A stretch of DNA of 64,000 bases from Lentzea albida (GCF_900111005.1 NZ_FOFV01000027.1:62001-126000), one strand, 5' to 3'. Positions 52,577-62,421 are shown, numbered from the stretch's first letter. The notes: a model not told the origin generated them from the sequence alone. Numbers and translations: made by a program.

Positions 52577-53842
52577 GTGAAACTCCGTTCACCCCTGCTC
52601 CTCGCCGCTGCGGTCCTGGCCCTCCTCACCGCCTGCACGCCCGGCACCGGAGGTGGCGGGGGAGGTGACGGCAAGTCCTTCGAGTTCTGGTCGTTCTCCG
52701 CCATCAACCAGAAGCTGACCGTCGAGGCGTACAAGGCGAAGCGCCCGGACGTCGAGATCAAACTGACCGAGGTGGGCACCTCCACGGAGACCGCCCAGTC
52801 GCTCACCACGGCGCTGGCCGGCGGCAAGGTGCCGGACCTGGTGCTCATCCAGGGCGACAACCTGCCGCAGTTCGTGGAGCAGCCGCAGAACTTCGTGGAC
52901 CTGCGGACGTTGGGCGCCGACGAGGTCAAGGGCGACTACCTGGACTGGGTGTGGCGGCAGAGCGTCGCCAAGGACGGCGAGGTGCTGGGCGTGCCCACGG
53001 ACGTGGGCGGGATGGCCGTGGCGTACAGGACCGACCTGTTCGCCGCCGCCGGGCTGCCCACCGACCGGGCGGCGGTGAGCGCGCTGTGGCCGTCCTGGGA
53101 CGCGTTCATCGAAACGGGCAAGCGCTACAAGCAGACCACCGGCAAGGCGTTCACCGACAACGCGGCCACCAGCGTGTTCTACCAAGCGGTCAACCAGGTC
53201 TCGGAGAAGTACTACAGCGAGGACCGCAAGCTGGTCTACAGCACCAACCCTCAGGTGAAGGCCGCGTTCGACCTCGGCATCAAGGCGGCGACCGCCGGGA
53301 TCACCTCCGGCCAGTCCTCGTTCGAGAGCGCGTGGAGCGCGGGCATGGCGCAGGGCCAGTACGCGGCAGTGTCCGCGCCGTCGTGGATGCTCAACAGCAT
53401 CCGCAGCACCGCCCCCGACACCAAGGGCAAGTGGGACATCGCGAAGATCCCCGGCGGCTCCGGCAACTGGGGCGGCAGCTACCTCGCCATCCCCAAGCGC
53501 GCGAAGAACCCGCAGGCGGCCTGGGACTACATCAAGGAGATGCAGTCGCCCCAGGGCCAGTTGGAGCACTTCAACCGGGTCGGCGCGCTGCCCTCCACGC
53601 CCTCGGTCTACCAGGACTCGAAGCTCACCGACGCGAAGGACCCGTTCTTCTCCGACGCGCCGACCGGCAAGATCTACACCGAATCGCTGCTCGGCCTCAA
53701 GCCGTTCTACATCGGCCCCGACAGCGCGGCCATCGGTCAGGAGTTCCTCAACGCCATCACCAACGTCGAGCAGAGCGGCGGTAACCCGGCGACGGCGTGG
53801 GACGACGCGTTGCGCGCCATCAAGAACGCCATCGGCGAGTGA
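52577..53842 (+). CDS. ABC sugar-binding lipoprotein (CUT1)
   Basis: A 421-residue extracellular solute-binding protein of family 1. It has a lipoprotein signal with lipobox LLTACT, a Gly-rich linker (GTGGGGGGDG), then FEFWSFSAINQKLTVEAYKA and DLVLIQGDNLPQFVE. GTG 52577 has GGAG at proper spacing and removes an unneeded upstream extension. It is followed by two permeases and a GH43 enzyme. The ligand is probably a plant-derived oligosaccharide (xylo- or arabino-type); the exact sugar is not known. Confidence 0.9.
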   Translation: MKLRSPLLLAAAVLALLTACTPGTGGGGGGDGKSFEFWSFSAINQKLTVEAYKAKRPDVEIKLTEVGTSTETAQSLTTALAGGKVPDLVLIQGDNLPQFVEQPQNFVDLRTLGADEVKGDYLDWVWRQSVAKDGEVLGVPTDVGGMAVAYRTDLFAAAGLPTDRAAVSALWPSWDAFIETGKRYKQTTGKAFTDNAATSVFYQAVNQVSEKYYSEDRKLVYSTNPQVKAAFDLGIKAATAGITSGQSSFESAWSAGMAQGQYAAVSAPSWMLNSIRSTAPDTKGKWDIAKIPGGSGNWGGSYLAIPKRAKNPQAAWDYIKEMQSPQGQLEHFNRVGALPSTPSVYQDSKLTDAKDPFFSDAPTGKIYTESLLGLKPFYIGPDSAAIGQEFLNAITNVEQSGGNPATAWDDALRAIKNAIGE

Positions 53843-54795
53843 CCGACGTGACCGCCACGCTCTCCCGGGCGTCCAGGGCCGCGCCACCTCAGCCCGGTGC
53901 CAGGAAGATCAAGGGTGTGGGCGAGCGCCTGTCGGCGTACGCCTACATCGCCCCGTTCTTCGTGGTCTTCGGGGTGTTCGGGCTGTTCCCGTTCGCCTTC
54001 ACGTTCTACGTGGCCCTGTTCGACTGGAACCCCATCGGCGACCAGGTGTTCATCGGGTTCGACAACTTCACCCGGATGTTCGGCGATCCGCGGTTCTGGA
54101 ACGCCGCCGGCAACACGGTGAGCATCTGGGCGCTGTCCACCGTGCCGCAACTGCTGCTCGCCTTGGTGCTGGCGCACGTGCTCAACCACGCCCGGCTGCG
54201 CTTCGCGTTGTTCTTCCGGATGTCGGTGCTGGTCCCGTACGTCACTTCGGTGGCGGCCACGGCGATCGTGTTCGTGCAGCTGTTCGACCGCGACTACGGC
54301 CTGCTGAACTGGCTGCTCGGGCTGGTCGGCGTGGAGCCGGTGGACTTCGTGCAGTCCACTTGGGGCAGTCACCTGCTGATCGCGACCATGGTGACGTGGC
54401 GGTGGTTCGGCTACACCACGTTGCTCTACCTGGCGTCGCTCCAGTCGTTGCCCCGCTCGGTGTTCGAGGCGGCGGCCATCGACGGCGCGGGACCGTGGCA
54501 GCGCTTCCGCCACATCTCTGTGCCGTCGCTGCGCCCGGTGATCATCTTCACCGTGGTCACCTCGACCATCGGCGGCCTGCAGATCTTCACCGAGCCGCTG
54601 CTGATCGCCACGGGCGCGCCACTCACGTGCGGGGCGGTGCGGCAGTGCCAGACGCTGACGCTGTTCCTCTACGAACAGGGCTTCGGGCAGTTCGAGTTCG
54701 GCTACGGATCGGCGGTCGGTGTCGCGCTGTTCGTCATGGTCGTGGCGATCGCCGCGCTCAACTACCTGCTGTCCACCCGGATCAAGGCGGACTGA
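53839..54795 (+). CDS. ABC sugar permease (MalF type)
   Basis: A 318-residue inner-membrane protein with six main spans (AYIAPFFVVFGVFGLFPFAF first) and the EAA loop FEAAAIDGAGPWQRFRHISVPSLRP, which docks the ATPase. The GTG overlaps the binding-protein stop by four bases. No ATPase gene is present in the operon, as usual for actinobacterial CUT1 systems that share an MsiK-type ATPase encoded elsewhere. Confidence 0.92.
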   Translation: MTDVTATLSRASRAAPPQPGARKIKGVGERLSAYAYIAPFFVVFGVFGLFPFAFTFYVALFDWNPIGDQVFIGFDNFTRMFGDPRFWNAAGNTVSIWALSTVPQLLLALVLAHVLNHARLRFALFFRMSVLVPYVTSVAATAIVFVQLFDRDYGLLNWLLGLVGVEPVDFVQSTWGSHLLIATMVTWRWFGYTTLLYLASLQSLPRSVFEAAAIDGAGPWQRFRHISVPSLRPVIIFTVVTSTIGGLQIFTEPLLIATGAPLTCGAVRQCQTLTLFLYEQGFGQFEFGYGSAVGVALFVMVVAIAALNYLLSTRIKAD

Positions 54796-55643
54796 TGACG
54801 ACCACCACGTCGCGCCACCGGCGCCTCGACCGGGTCCGGTGGTGGACCTACCTGCTGCTGGGCGTCGCCACCGTCGTGTGCCTGTTCCCGCTGTACTGGA
54901 TGTTCATCGTGGCCACGACGGACACCGCGACCGCGACGCGGATGCCGCCGGAGGTCCTGCCCGGCGGCAACTTCCTCCACCTCGCGGGCCTGGTCGTGGA
55001 CACGGTGCCGTTCGTCCAGTCGCTGCTCAACAGCCTGGCGGTGGCCACCGCGATCGGGGCGGGCCAGGCGGTGCTGTGCGCGCTGGCCGGGTTCGCGTTC
55101 GCCAAGCTGCGATTCCCCGGCCGCAACGCGCTGTTCCTGGTGGTGGTGCTGACGATGACGGTGCCGACGCAGCTCTCGGTCATCCCGCAGTACCTGATCA
55201 TGTCCGAGCTGGGCTGGGTCGACACGCTGCAGGCGCTCATCGTGCCCGGCCTGGCGAGTGCGTTCGGCATCTTCTGGATGCGCCAGCACATCTCGGCCAC
55301 GATCAGCGACGAGCTGATGCAGGCGGCCCGCATCGACGGCGCGAGCACCTGGCAGGTGTTCTGGCGCATCGCGTTCCCGATAGTGCGGCCGGCCGCGTTC
55401 GTCCTGGGCCTGTTCGGGTTCGTCACCGCGTGGAACGACTTCCTGTGGCCGTTCATCGTGCTCAAGTCGCCCGAGCGCTACACCGCCCAGATCGCCATCA
55501 AGGCGCTGCAGAACAGCTACGACGTCGACCTCGGTCTGGCCATGTCCGGCTCGTTCCTGGCCACCGTTCCGCTGGTCCTGCTGTTCGTCCTGGTCGGCCG
55601 CCGCATGGTCGCCGGAATCCTCGAAGGCGCCTTCAAGGGCTGA
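54795..55643 (+). CDS. ABC sugar permease (MalG type)
   Basis: A 282-residue membrane protein with YLLLGVATVVCLFPLYWMFI as its first span and the EAA loop MQAARIDGASTWQVFWRIAFPIVRP near the C-terminal third. ATG 54795 overlaps the previous stop (TGATG). It pairs with the MalF-type permease to form the transmembrane channel. Confidence 0.92.
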   Translation: MTTTTSRHRRLDRVRWWTYLLLGVATVVCLFPLYWMFIVATTDTATATRMPPEVLPGGNFLHLAGLVVDTVPFVQSLLNSLAVATAIGAGQAVLCALAGFAFAKLRFPGRNALFLVVVLTMTVPTQLSVIPQYLIMSELGWVDTLQALIVPGLASAFGIFWMRQHISATISDELMQAARIDGASTWQVFWRIAFPIVRPAAFVLGLFGFVTAWNDFLWPFIVLKSPERYTAQIAIKALQNSYDVDLGLAMSGSFLATVPLVLLFVLVGRRMVAGILEGAFKG

Positions 55644-55668
55644 AACCCCCGCACACCAAGGAAAACCC

Positions 55669-57297
55669 ATGAACTCACCGACCTCCGGCGCGTCGTTCCA
55701 CGACAACCCCGTGATCCCCGGGTTCCACCCCGACCCCAGCGTGTGCCGGGTCGGCGAGGACTACTACCTGGTGTGCTCCAGCTTCGAGTACTTCCCGGGC
55801 GTGCCGATCTTCCACAGCCGCGACCTGGTGCACTGGCGGCAGATCGGCAACGTCCTCGACCGCCCGGCGCAGTTGCCGCTGCCGGCCGACGCGATGGCGT
55901 CCGACGGCATCTACGCCCCCACGATCCGGCACCACGACGGCAGGTTCTGGATGATCACCACGAACGTCTCGCAGGGCGGCAACTTCCTCGTCACCGCCGA
56001 CCGGCCGGAAGGCCCCTGGTCGGACCCGGTGTGGCTGGACCTGCCCGGCATCGACCCCGACCTGGCCTGGGACGACGACGGCACCTGCTGGTGCGCCTTC
56101 GCCGGAGCCCACGGCCCCACCTTCACCGGCGTGCAGATCGCCCGCGTCGACCCCGGGAGCGGGAAGGTGCTCGAGGACCCGTTCCCCGCCTGGGCGGGCA
56201 CCGGGCTGCAGTGGCCGGAGGCTCCCCACCTGTACCGCGTCGGCGGGTGGTGGTACCTGCTGATCGCCGAGGGCGGAACCGAACGCGGCCACACCGTGGC
56301 CATAGCGCGCGCCCGTTCGCCGCGCGGCCCGTGGGAGTCGGCGCCGGCCAACCCGATCCTGTCGCACCGCGGCACCGCCCACCCGGTCCAGAGCACCGGC
56401 CACGCCGACCTGGTCACCACGCCGGACGGCGAGTGGTGGATGGTCCTTCTCGCCACTCGCCCAGCCGGGTACAGCCCCAAGTTCCACGTCCTCGGCCGGG
56501 AAACGTTCCTCACTCCCGTCCAGTGGGAGGACGGCTGGCCACGCGTCGGACCCGTCAACCTGCGGGAGCGGGCACCGGGCGCCCTGCGACCGCAGGAACC
56601 GGCACCGCAGCGCGACGACTTCGACGCGCCGGAGCCGGAGCCCCGGCTGATCTCGCCGCGGTCACGCCCGGACGGCTCGTGGTCGCTGACCGAGCGGCAG
56701 GGGTGGCTCGCCCTGCACGCCACCGGCGGCACGCTGGACCGGCCGGGCTGCACCTTCGTCGGCCGCCGCCAGCAGCACGCCGAGAGCCGGACCGCGGTGC
56801 TGCTGGACCACGGCACCGGTCGCGCCGGCCTGTCGGTGCGCCTGTCCGCCGGCCACCACTACGACCTGGAGGTGGCCGGCGGACAGGCGAGCGTGATCGC
56901 CCGCATCGGACCCCTGCGCCAGGTCGTGGCCACCCGCGCCGTGCCGGCGGGCCCGGTGGTCCTGGTGATCACCACCAGGTCGGCCCGGAAGTGGTCGGTG
57001 GGGGAGGAAAGGCTGTCGGGCCTGCACGTCGCCGCACCCGACTTCGTCGCCTTCCACGTCGGCACGGACCCCGAGCCTCTGGCCGAGCTCGACGGCAGGT
57101 ACCTGTCCACGGAGGTCGCCACCGGCTTCACCGGCCGGGTGATCGGCATGTACGTCACCGAGGGCACCGCGTGGTTCGACTGGTTCGACCACGGCCCGCT
57201 CGACGACGCACCCGGTCGTTCCCTGACGACGGATCTGTGGCCGACCACGCCGCCCCTGTTCGGCACGTCGCGGAACGCGTCTGCCCTGATCGGGTGA
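55669..57297 (+). CDS. GH43 beta-xylosidase/alpha-L-arabinofuranosidase
   Basis: A 542-residue protein without a signal peptide, so probably cytoplasmic. The catalytic domain has NPVIPGFHPDPSVCRVGEDY with the general base Asp22, GIDPDLAWDDDG with the pKa-tuning Asp129, and QWPEAPHLYRV with the general acid Glu184. The C-terminal ~200 residues form the beta-sandwich (FVGRRQQHAESRT...) typical of GH43 xylosidases. It is the fourth gene of the importer operon and should hydrolyse the imported oligosaccharide. Xylosidase versus arabinofuranosidase cannot be settled here. Confidence 0.9.
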   Translation: MNSPTSGASFHDNPVIPGFHPDPSVCRVGEDYYLVCSSFEYFPGVPIFHSRDLVHWRQIGNVLDRPAQLPLPADAMASDGIYAPTIRHHDGRFWMITTNVSQGGNFLVTADRPEGPWSDPVWLDLPGIDPDLAWDDDGTCWCAFAGAHGPTFTGVQIARVDPGSGKVLEDPFPAWAGTGLQWPEAPHLYRVGGWWYLLIAEGGTERGHTVAIARARSPRGPWESAPANPILSHRGTAHPVQSTGHADLVTTPDGEWWMVLLATRPAGYSPKFHVLGRETFLTPVQWEDGWPRVGPVNLRERAPGALRPQEPAPQRDDFDAPEPEPRLISPRSRPDGSWSLTERQGWLALHATGGTLDRPGCTFVGRRQQHAESRTAVLLDHGTGRAGLSVRLSAGHHYDLEVAGGQASVIARIGPLRQVVATRAVPAGPVVLVITTRSARKWSVGEERLSGLHVAAPDFVAFHVGTDPEPLAELDGRYLSTEVATGFTGRVIGMYVTEGTAWFDWFDHGPLDDAPGRSLTTDLWPTTPPLFGTSRNASALIG

Positions 57298-57365
57298 AAC
57301 CCCGAATTTTAGCAGACATATACCTTGACGGGCGTGACGCCATGAGCCCAGAGTCCGAAGGAGAT

Positions 57366-57379
57366 TGGGAGCGCTCCCA
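57366..57379. promoter_or_regulatory. Perfect CebR-type box TGGGAGCGCTCCCA
   Basis: The 14-bp palindrome is identical to the CebR operator known from Streptomyces cellulose/cello-oligosaccharide genes. It lies 40 bp upstream of the CBM2-hydrolase start. Repression relieved by cello-oligosaccharides is expected if the host has a CebR homologue; none is in the window. Confidence 0.8.
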
Positions 57380-57419
57380 GACCATTCGCGTTCTTCCGGT
57401 TCTCAATGAGGAGATCACT

Positions 57420-58643
57420 GTGCTCACGATGGTTCCCCGTGTCCGGCCCGCGGTGGCGTTGGCGGCTGCGATGGCCCTGACCACCGCGCTGATCCCGGGC
57501 GGCGCGGTGTCAGCGACGGCCTCCGCTGGCGGATGCCGGGTCGACTACGCGATCAGTTCGCAGTGGCAGGGCGGGTTCGGCGCGGCCGTGACGGTGACGA
57601 ACCTCGGCAGTCCCGTCAACGGCTGGCAGGTGGCGTGGACGTTCGCCGGGGACGAGCGGATCACCCAGCTGTGGAACGGTTCCGCGGCCCAAACGGGCGC
57701 TCGGGTGTCGGTGACCAACGCGCCGTGGAACGGTTCCGTCGCCACCGGGGGCACGGTTTCCTTCGGCTTCAACGCCACGTCCGGCACCGCCTCGACCGTT
57801 CCGGCGGCGTTCACGCTCAACGGCGTGGTCTGCACCGGCTCGGTGACGGAACCCCCGCCGGGAGGCGGTGCCCTGGTGGACAACAACTTCCCGGTCAGCC
57901 GGGAGGCCGCCTACGGCGACAACCGCTACACCGTGTTCCGCCCGGCGAACCCGCAGGCGGTGGGAGCGCCGATGCCGGTGCTGGTGTTCGGGAACGGCGC
58001 CTGCGCGCACACGAACAACAGCGAGGTCACCAGGGCGTTGACGTTCATCGCGTCGAAAGGCGTCGTCGTGGTGGACACCGGTTCGGTGGACGGTTCGCCG
58101 AACGGTGTGCCGAGCGGCTCTCCGATCCCCTCCTTGCTGACCGGTGCGATCACGTGGGCGGAGCGGGAGCAGAACCGGTCCGGGGCGCCGCTGTCCCAGC
58201 GGCTCGACCTGACGAAGGTCGCCGCCGCGGGACACTCCTGCGGCGGGCTGGAGGCCCTGGTGGCCGCTCAGGACAGCCGGGTGTCCGCAGTGGTGTCGCT
58301 GGACAGCGGGTTCTTCGCGGACGGCTCCTTCGGGTACTCCCGCGCCGAACTCGCCCGGCTCCACTCGCCGGTCCTGTTCATGGCCGGCGGGCCGTCCGAC
58401 GTCGCCAACGACAACACGCGGGCCAACTACGACTTGGTCACCGTGCCGGCCGTGCTCGCCGTGCACCCCCAAGCGGGGCATGTCGGCTTCATCACCGGCA
58501 GCCAGATGACCGAGGGCATGACCACCGTGGTGCAGTTCCTCGACATGGTGCTCAACGGCAACCGAGCGGCCCGCTCGTACGTCCTGGATCCGTCCGGGCT
58601 CGCGTCCAGGTATCCCTGGACCGTCTCGAAGAAGAACTTCTGA
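57420..58643 (+). CDS. Secreted CBM2 + alpha/beta-hydrolase (esterase-type)
   Basis: A 407-residue exoprotein. A signal peptide (PAVALAAAMALTTALIPGGA) precedes a family 2 carbohydrate-binding module (about 39-140: CRVDYAISSQWQGGFGAAVT, NGWQVAWTF, WNG), a PPPGGG linker and an alpha/beta-hydrolase (about 150-405) with nucleophile motif AAGHSCGG near 270 and a late HVGF histidine. GTG 57420 has GAGGAGA five bases upstream. The CebR box and CBM2 indicate action on cellulose-bearing plant wall. Acetyl-xylan or feruloyl/polyester esterase are possibilities; the hydrolase substrate is unknown. Confidence 0.85.
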   Translation: MLTMVPRVRPAVALAAAMALTTALIPGGAVSATASAGGCRVDYAISSQWQGGFGAAVTVTNLGSPVNGWQVAWTFAGDERITQLWNGSAAQTGARVSVTNAPWNGSVATGGTVSFGFNATSGTASTVPAAFTLNGVVCTGSVTEPPPGGGALVDNNFPVSREAAYGDNRYTVFRPANPQAVGAPMPVLVFGNGACAHTNNSEVTRALTFIASKGVVVVDTGSVDGSPNGVPSGSPIPSLLTGAITWAEREQNRSGAPLSQRLDLTKVAAAGHSCGGLEALVAAQDSRVSAVVSLDSGFFADGSFGYSRAELARLHSPVLFMAGGPSDVANDNTRANYDLVTVPAVLAVHPQAGHVGFITGSQMTEGMTTVVQFLDMVLNGNRAARSYVLDPSGLASRYPWTVSKKNF

Positions 58644-58649
58644 CCGGGT

Positions 58650-59549
58650 TCACGCCGGCATCTTGACGACCAGGGCCGCGGGGTTCACCTCGACCTTCAG
58701 CGACCTGGTCGTCCCGCAGACTTCTCCGTCGACCTCGAACGGCTTGGTGCGACTGCTGCGCAACTCCAAGCGCCGGAACCGGAACCGCTCCACCGCCGGC
58801 CCGTCCACCCGGCGGGAACCGATCAGGCGACCCGCCGTGACCAGCCAGCCCCTGGCGTTCACGTCGTGCAGCAACGCCAGGTCCAGCAGCCCATCGGCGG
58901 GATCTGCCTCCGGTAGGAGGGAAACCCCGCCCTGCAAGGCGCCCACGTTGCCCACGACCGCCCCGAGGACGCGGCGGGTCAGCCAGTGGCCGTCGTCCAA
59001 CCGGACACGCACCCGGCTGGCACCCGACCTCAGACCCCTGAGGACCGCTGGTAGATATGCGGGCCACCCCAGGAGGCGCTTCATCCCGGGCGAGGTGTCG
59101 CGGACCATCTCCGCGTCCAGACCGATCCCGCCCATGCCGACGAACGGGCGTCCGTCCAGCAAACCCATGTCGACGCGGCGGTCCGCCCCGTCGAAAGCCG
59201 ACGTGACGGCGTCCCGCACCCCACTGCCGATTCCCAGGTTCTGGGCCACCAGGTTCCCCGTGCCGATCGGCACGATTCCCATCGCCACCCCGGTGTGCGC
59301 GAGCCCGGCGGCCACCGCGTTCACCGTGCCGTCTCCACCGCACGCCAGAACCAGCCGCGGGTGGTCGCGCAGGGCGAGTGCCGTCACGCCCGTCCCGGCA
59401 TCCTCACGGGTGGTCTCGAACCACCGCGGCTCGCACCAGCCGCGGTCCTGAGCGGTACGGGACACCAGGTCCCGCAACCCGGAGTGGTCCACCACAGCGC
59501 CCGGATGAACGACCACCGCCACACGAAGCCCGTCACGCCCAAGATCCAC
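58650..59549 (-). CDS. Diacylglycerol/lipid kinase (DagK catalytic domain)
   Basis: A 299-residue protein with VVVHPGAVVDHSG at the N-terminus, ACGGDGTVNAVAAGL (the GGDGT nucleotide loop) and VPIGTGNLVAQNLG, then VGMGGIGLDAEMV. These define the diacylglycerol kinase catalytic family, which includes sphingosine and phosphatidyl-lipid kinases. GTG 59549 has AAGG upstream and is preferred over longer starts because upstream codons look non-coding. It converges on the CBM2 gene with a six-base gap. It is probably housekeeping lipid metabolism. Confidence 0.85.
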   Translation of the reverse strand: MDLGRDGLRVAVVVHPGAVVDHSGLRDLVSRTAQDRGWCEPRWFETTREDAGTGVTALALRDHPRLVLACGGDGTVNAVAAGLAHTGVAMGIVPIGTGNLVAQNLGIGSGVRDAVTSAFDGADRRVDMGLLDGRPFVGMGGIGLDAEMVRDTSPGMKRLLGWPAYLPAVLRGLRSGASRVRVRLDDGHWLTRRVLGAVVGNVGALQGGVSLLPEADPADGLLDLALLHDVNARGWLVTAGRLIGSRRVDGPAVERFRFRRLELRSSRTKPFEVDGEVCGTTRSLKVEVNPAALVVKMPA

Positions 59550-60479
59550 CCGAACCGCCTTCACGAAGTCGACACCGGACCGGATGCCCTGCGACAGGCG
59601 AACGCACACGCGGACGTGACACGCAAAGCACTGTGAACCCGGCCGGGCCGGTCCGCCGCCCGCGTGACCGGCGCGGCCGGACACCCTGCAGGGGCAGGGG
59701 TCTCCCGCCGACGTGGGGGACCGTTGCGCCACAGCGCTCCGGCACCCGGTCAGGCCACTGGACGCGAAGTCCGCGTCCGGCGAATGGCGCCGTCCCGGAA
59801 TTCCTGGAGGGCCAGTGCCGCGCGACGAGTCGGTTCTTCCCGACTACGAGGACGTGTTCGGTGGCGCTCGACCCCGAAGAACGGGCATCGACTGCCACGG
59901 GGAGACATCTCGAGCGGAGCCGCTCGAAGTCGCAGTTGTCGTGCCCTACTTCGATTCCGCGCCGTGCTCCGCGTGTCCGTTCCGCCGTGCGGTGGCGATC
60001 CGATGCGAGATCCTCGACCCCGCGCACAACATCGGCTGGATCCCCGTTCCGCCGTCCCGACCTGACAGCGGACACGGTTCGCCGGAAACTGGTCGTGGAC
60101 GTCGCTCCCGCCAGTCCGGACACCGGCGGGGTGCACGGCTGAACACTGGCCGGCGGCGTTGAAGAGCCACGAACGACGTGGTTCGTCTCGTGACGGCCTT
60201 GGCAGTCGACACGATTCGATCTTTCGTCGCCAGGATCTGTTGATCGGGTGTGAGAACTTTCGCGGCGAACTGACCTGACGGGCGGGCGCCCATGTCACCA
60301 CTAGCTGCGCAACGGCATCGACAGCTACATCGTCGCCGGCCCCAGTGACCACCGAGATGGCGACCCGCGGGCTCGTGCGTGCGGAGAACCGCATCCATGC
60401 GGGTCAAGGCGCTTCGCCGAGAAATCGAGCCGGTCCGTGGCGAAGCGTTCGATCTGAGCCGGTTCCACAGACCATCGAT
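59550..60479. other. Long stretch without a convincing gene
   Basis: Frames here lack a ribosome site, coherent codon bias or recognisable motifs on both strands. A plus-strand frame near 59815-60100 (LPDYEDVFGGARPRRTGID) looks slightly protein-like but I cannot assign it. The region leads into a TetR remnant and is probably decayed coding sequence. Confidence 0.4.
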
Positions 60480-60743
60480 GGTGCAGTGGTCGTTGTGGTG
60501 CTGCTCGTCCTCACACAACGCTGCAGCAGATCGGCCTGATTCTGGACGAGATCCCCGCCGAAGCTGCCCGTGTCGGAACCTGGGCGCCGACCCGATCGTC
60601 GAGCACGCCTCGATCAGCAGCGCAGCCCGTGACGGCCAGTGCCGGTAGATCATGGTCTTGAAGACGGCTGAACGTCGCGACACCTCGTCGATGCTGACAC
60701 CGCCCGCCGACACAGGCTGTCCGCAACCTGGAATCAGACCCAC
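60480..60743 (-). pseudogene. TetR-family regulator remnant (frameshifted)
   Basis: The minus strand encodes a clear TetR helix-turn-helix: GVSIDEVSRRSAVFKTMIYR followed by HWPSRAALLIEA. Soon after, near 60580, the sense continues in another frame as VPDTGSFGGDLVQNQADLLQ, the usual next segment of TetR proteins. A one-frame shift therefore breaks the gene. The remaining ligand-binding domain is not recognisable. A sequencing error at the shift is possible, but the lack of a downstream domain suggests true decay. Confidence 0.6.
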
Positions 60744-61105
60744 TCACGCCGCGTGCTGCGAATACGGGTGGCGCCACAACGGACACCGCACCCACCGGTC
60801 ACTCGCCGCCGCAGCACCCTTCAGCGCCCGACCGCAGACTCTCGAACCTGTCAGATCGAACACCTCACCGTCGATCGACGTGACCGTCATGGGAGAGTCA
60901 TCCGCGAGTATCACCGCGCCGCCTGACAAACTGGGATGCAGCTTTCGGCGCGCACAGGTCTGGCGCACGGTGTTCGCCCGTTTCTTCCGCAACACCGCCA
61001 CGTGCGGCATCGGCAGCGGCGTGATCAGTGGTTGATGCGAGATCGCCGAGCCGATGACTCGTAGATCCGTCCCCTGCTGTCACGGCAAGTTCTCCGAGGT
61101 CCTTG
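60744..61105. other. 362-bp stretch without a convincing gene
   Basis: A minus-strand frame (61010-60744, 88 codons) contains VILADDSPMTVTSIDGEVFD but has no good start or relative. Nothing else is seen apart from the ribosome site of the next gene (GAGG at 61094-61097). Confidence 0.35.
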
Positions 61106-61948
61106 ATGACTGATCCCGTGCTCGACCTGAGGGCTGGTCTCGCCGCGGCCCCGCAACCGCGGACGGCCGTGCTCGTCGTGGACGACGGAACGGAGATCGC
61201 GTACCACCGCTGGGAACCCGATCCCGGGGTCCGGGCACACCCCGTCCCGGTCGTCCTGCAGCACGGATTCACGGCGAACACGATGGTGGACTGGGCCGGC
61301 AGTGGCACCGTGACGGCACTGACCGCGGCGGGGCGGACGGTGGTCGGAGTCGACGCCCGCGGCCACGGCCAGTCGCAGAAGTCCCCGGATCCCCGCCGCT
61401 ACGGTGAACCGCGCATGGCAATGGACCTGCGCGCGGTGATCGATCTCCTCGGCGTGCACGAGGTGGATCTTGTCGGCTACTCGATGGGATCCATCATCTC
61501 GTTGCTCGTCGTGGCGGAGGAACCGAAGGTGCGCAAGCTGGTCGTCGGCGGTGTCGGCGCCGGGGTCGTCGAGGTCGGCGGGGTGGACACGCGGGTGTTG
61601 CCCAGCGACGTACTCGCGGACGCATTGCTCGCCGACGACCTCGGCTCTCTCCCGCCGGAGGTCGCCGGTATGCGCACATTCGCGCAGACGGTGGGCGCGG
61701 ACCTCCCGTCCCTGGCGGCGCAGGCACGGGCGGTGCACACAAGAGGAGTCGACCTCGCGCGCATCACCGCGCGGACGCTCGTCATCGCGGGCGATGAGGA
61801 CCCACTCGCTGCCCGGCCCGAAGTGCTCGCGGACGCGATCCCGGACGCCCGCCTCGTGCTCGTCGCAGGCGATCACACGATCGTCGGCAGCAGCCCCGAC
61901 TTCCGCACGGCGGTGGTCGACTTCCTTCAGAACGAATCGTCGGCGTGA
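61106..61948 (+). CDS. Alpha/beta-hydrolase
   Basis: A 280-residue alpha/beta-hydrolase fold protein without a signal peptide. It has the oxyanion-hole region VVLQHGFTANTMVDW, GVDARGHGQSQKS, the nucleophile elbow VGYSMGSIIS near 126, an acid in AGDEDPLAA and the catalytic His in AGDHTIVG. ATG 61106 has GAGG eight bases before. The substrate is unknown and there are no functionally linked neighbours. Confidence 0.85.
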   Translation: MTDPVLDLRAGLAAAPQPRTAVLVVDDGTEIAYHRWEPDPGVRAHPVPVVLQHGFTANTMVDWAGSGTVTALTAAGRTVVGVDARGHGQSQKSPDPRRYGEPRMAMDLRAVIDLLGVHEVDLVGYSMGSIISLLVVAEEPKVRKLVVGGVGAGVVEVGGVDTRVLPSDVLADALLADDLGSLPPEVAGMRTFAQTVGADLPSLAAQARAVHTRGVDLARITARTLVIAGDEDPLAARPEVLADAIPDARLVLVAGDHTIVGSSPDFRTAVVDFLQNESSA

Positions 61949-62320
61949 GCGGCGGCAACCTGCGAACGAGATCGAGCGGCGGAACGAGAACGTCGCCCAC
62001 CCAAGTGGCGCAACGGGTGCACCGCTTCCATTCGCAGCGGGACTGCGGGCGTACTGGAGATCGGTCTCATCACACCTGCGGCGCGCGGTCCACTGAGGAG
62101 TGACGGCCGGTTGGCCGGTGTACCACTGGTCGTCCGGCGTTGCGTCGGCCGGGACGCGCATGCCGAACAGGGCGCTGTCGTCATCAGGGACAGGTCCGTG
62201 GATGCATTCGCACGAGGCAAGGACGGCCTGGTCGACGACACTCGGCGCAGGCCGGACGTGACCTGGGCATCCTGGGATGCCCTTGGTATCTGAACGCTTG
62301 GCTGACCGCATCCTCTCCTC
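61949..62320. other. 372-bp stretch without a convincing gene
   Basis: Frames on both strands are low quality, without ribosome sites or family motifs. It lies between the converging hydrolase and oxidoreductase genes. Confidence 0.4.
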
Positions 62321-62349
62321 GTGCCGGGAATCACCGAGATTCCCGGCAC
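62321..62349. terminator. Perfect 12-bp hairpin
   Basis: GTGCCGGGAATC (62321-62332) and GATTCCCGGCAC (62338-62349) surround the loop ACCGA. It lies 72 bp beyond the oxidoreductase stop, so it is probably that gene's terminator. Confidence 0.65.
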
Positions 62350-62421
62350 CACGATCACCTGGAGGACGCGGTGAGCTCCAAGGAGAACGGGAGAGCCGTC
62401 ACCGGATCGACCCGCGGACCG

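Noticed and set aside
59533..60162. Several overlapping frames on both strands
   Set aside because: Unusual codon use and no start signals or family motifs; read as non-coding or decayed sequence.
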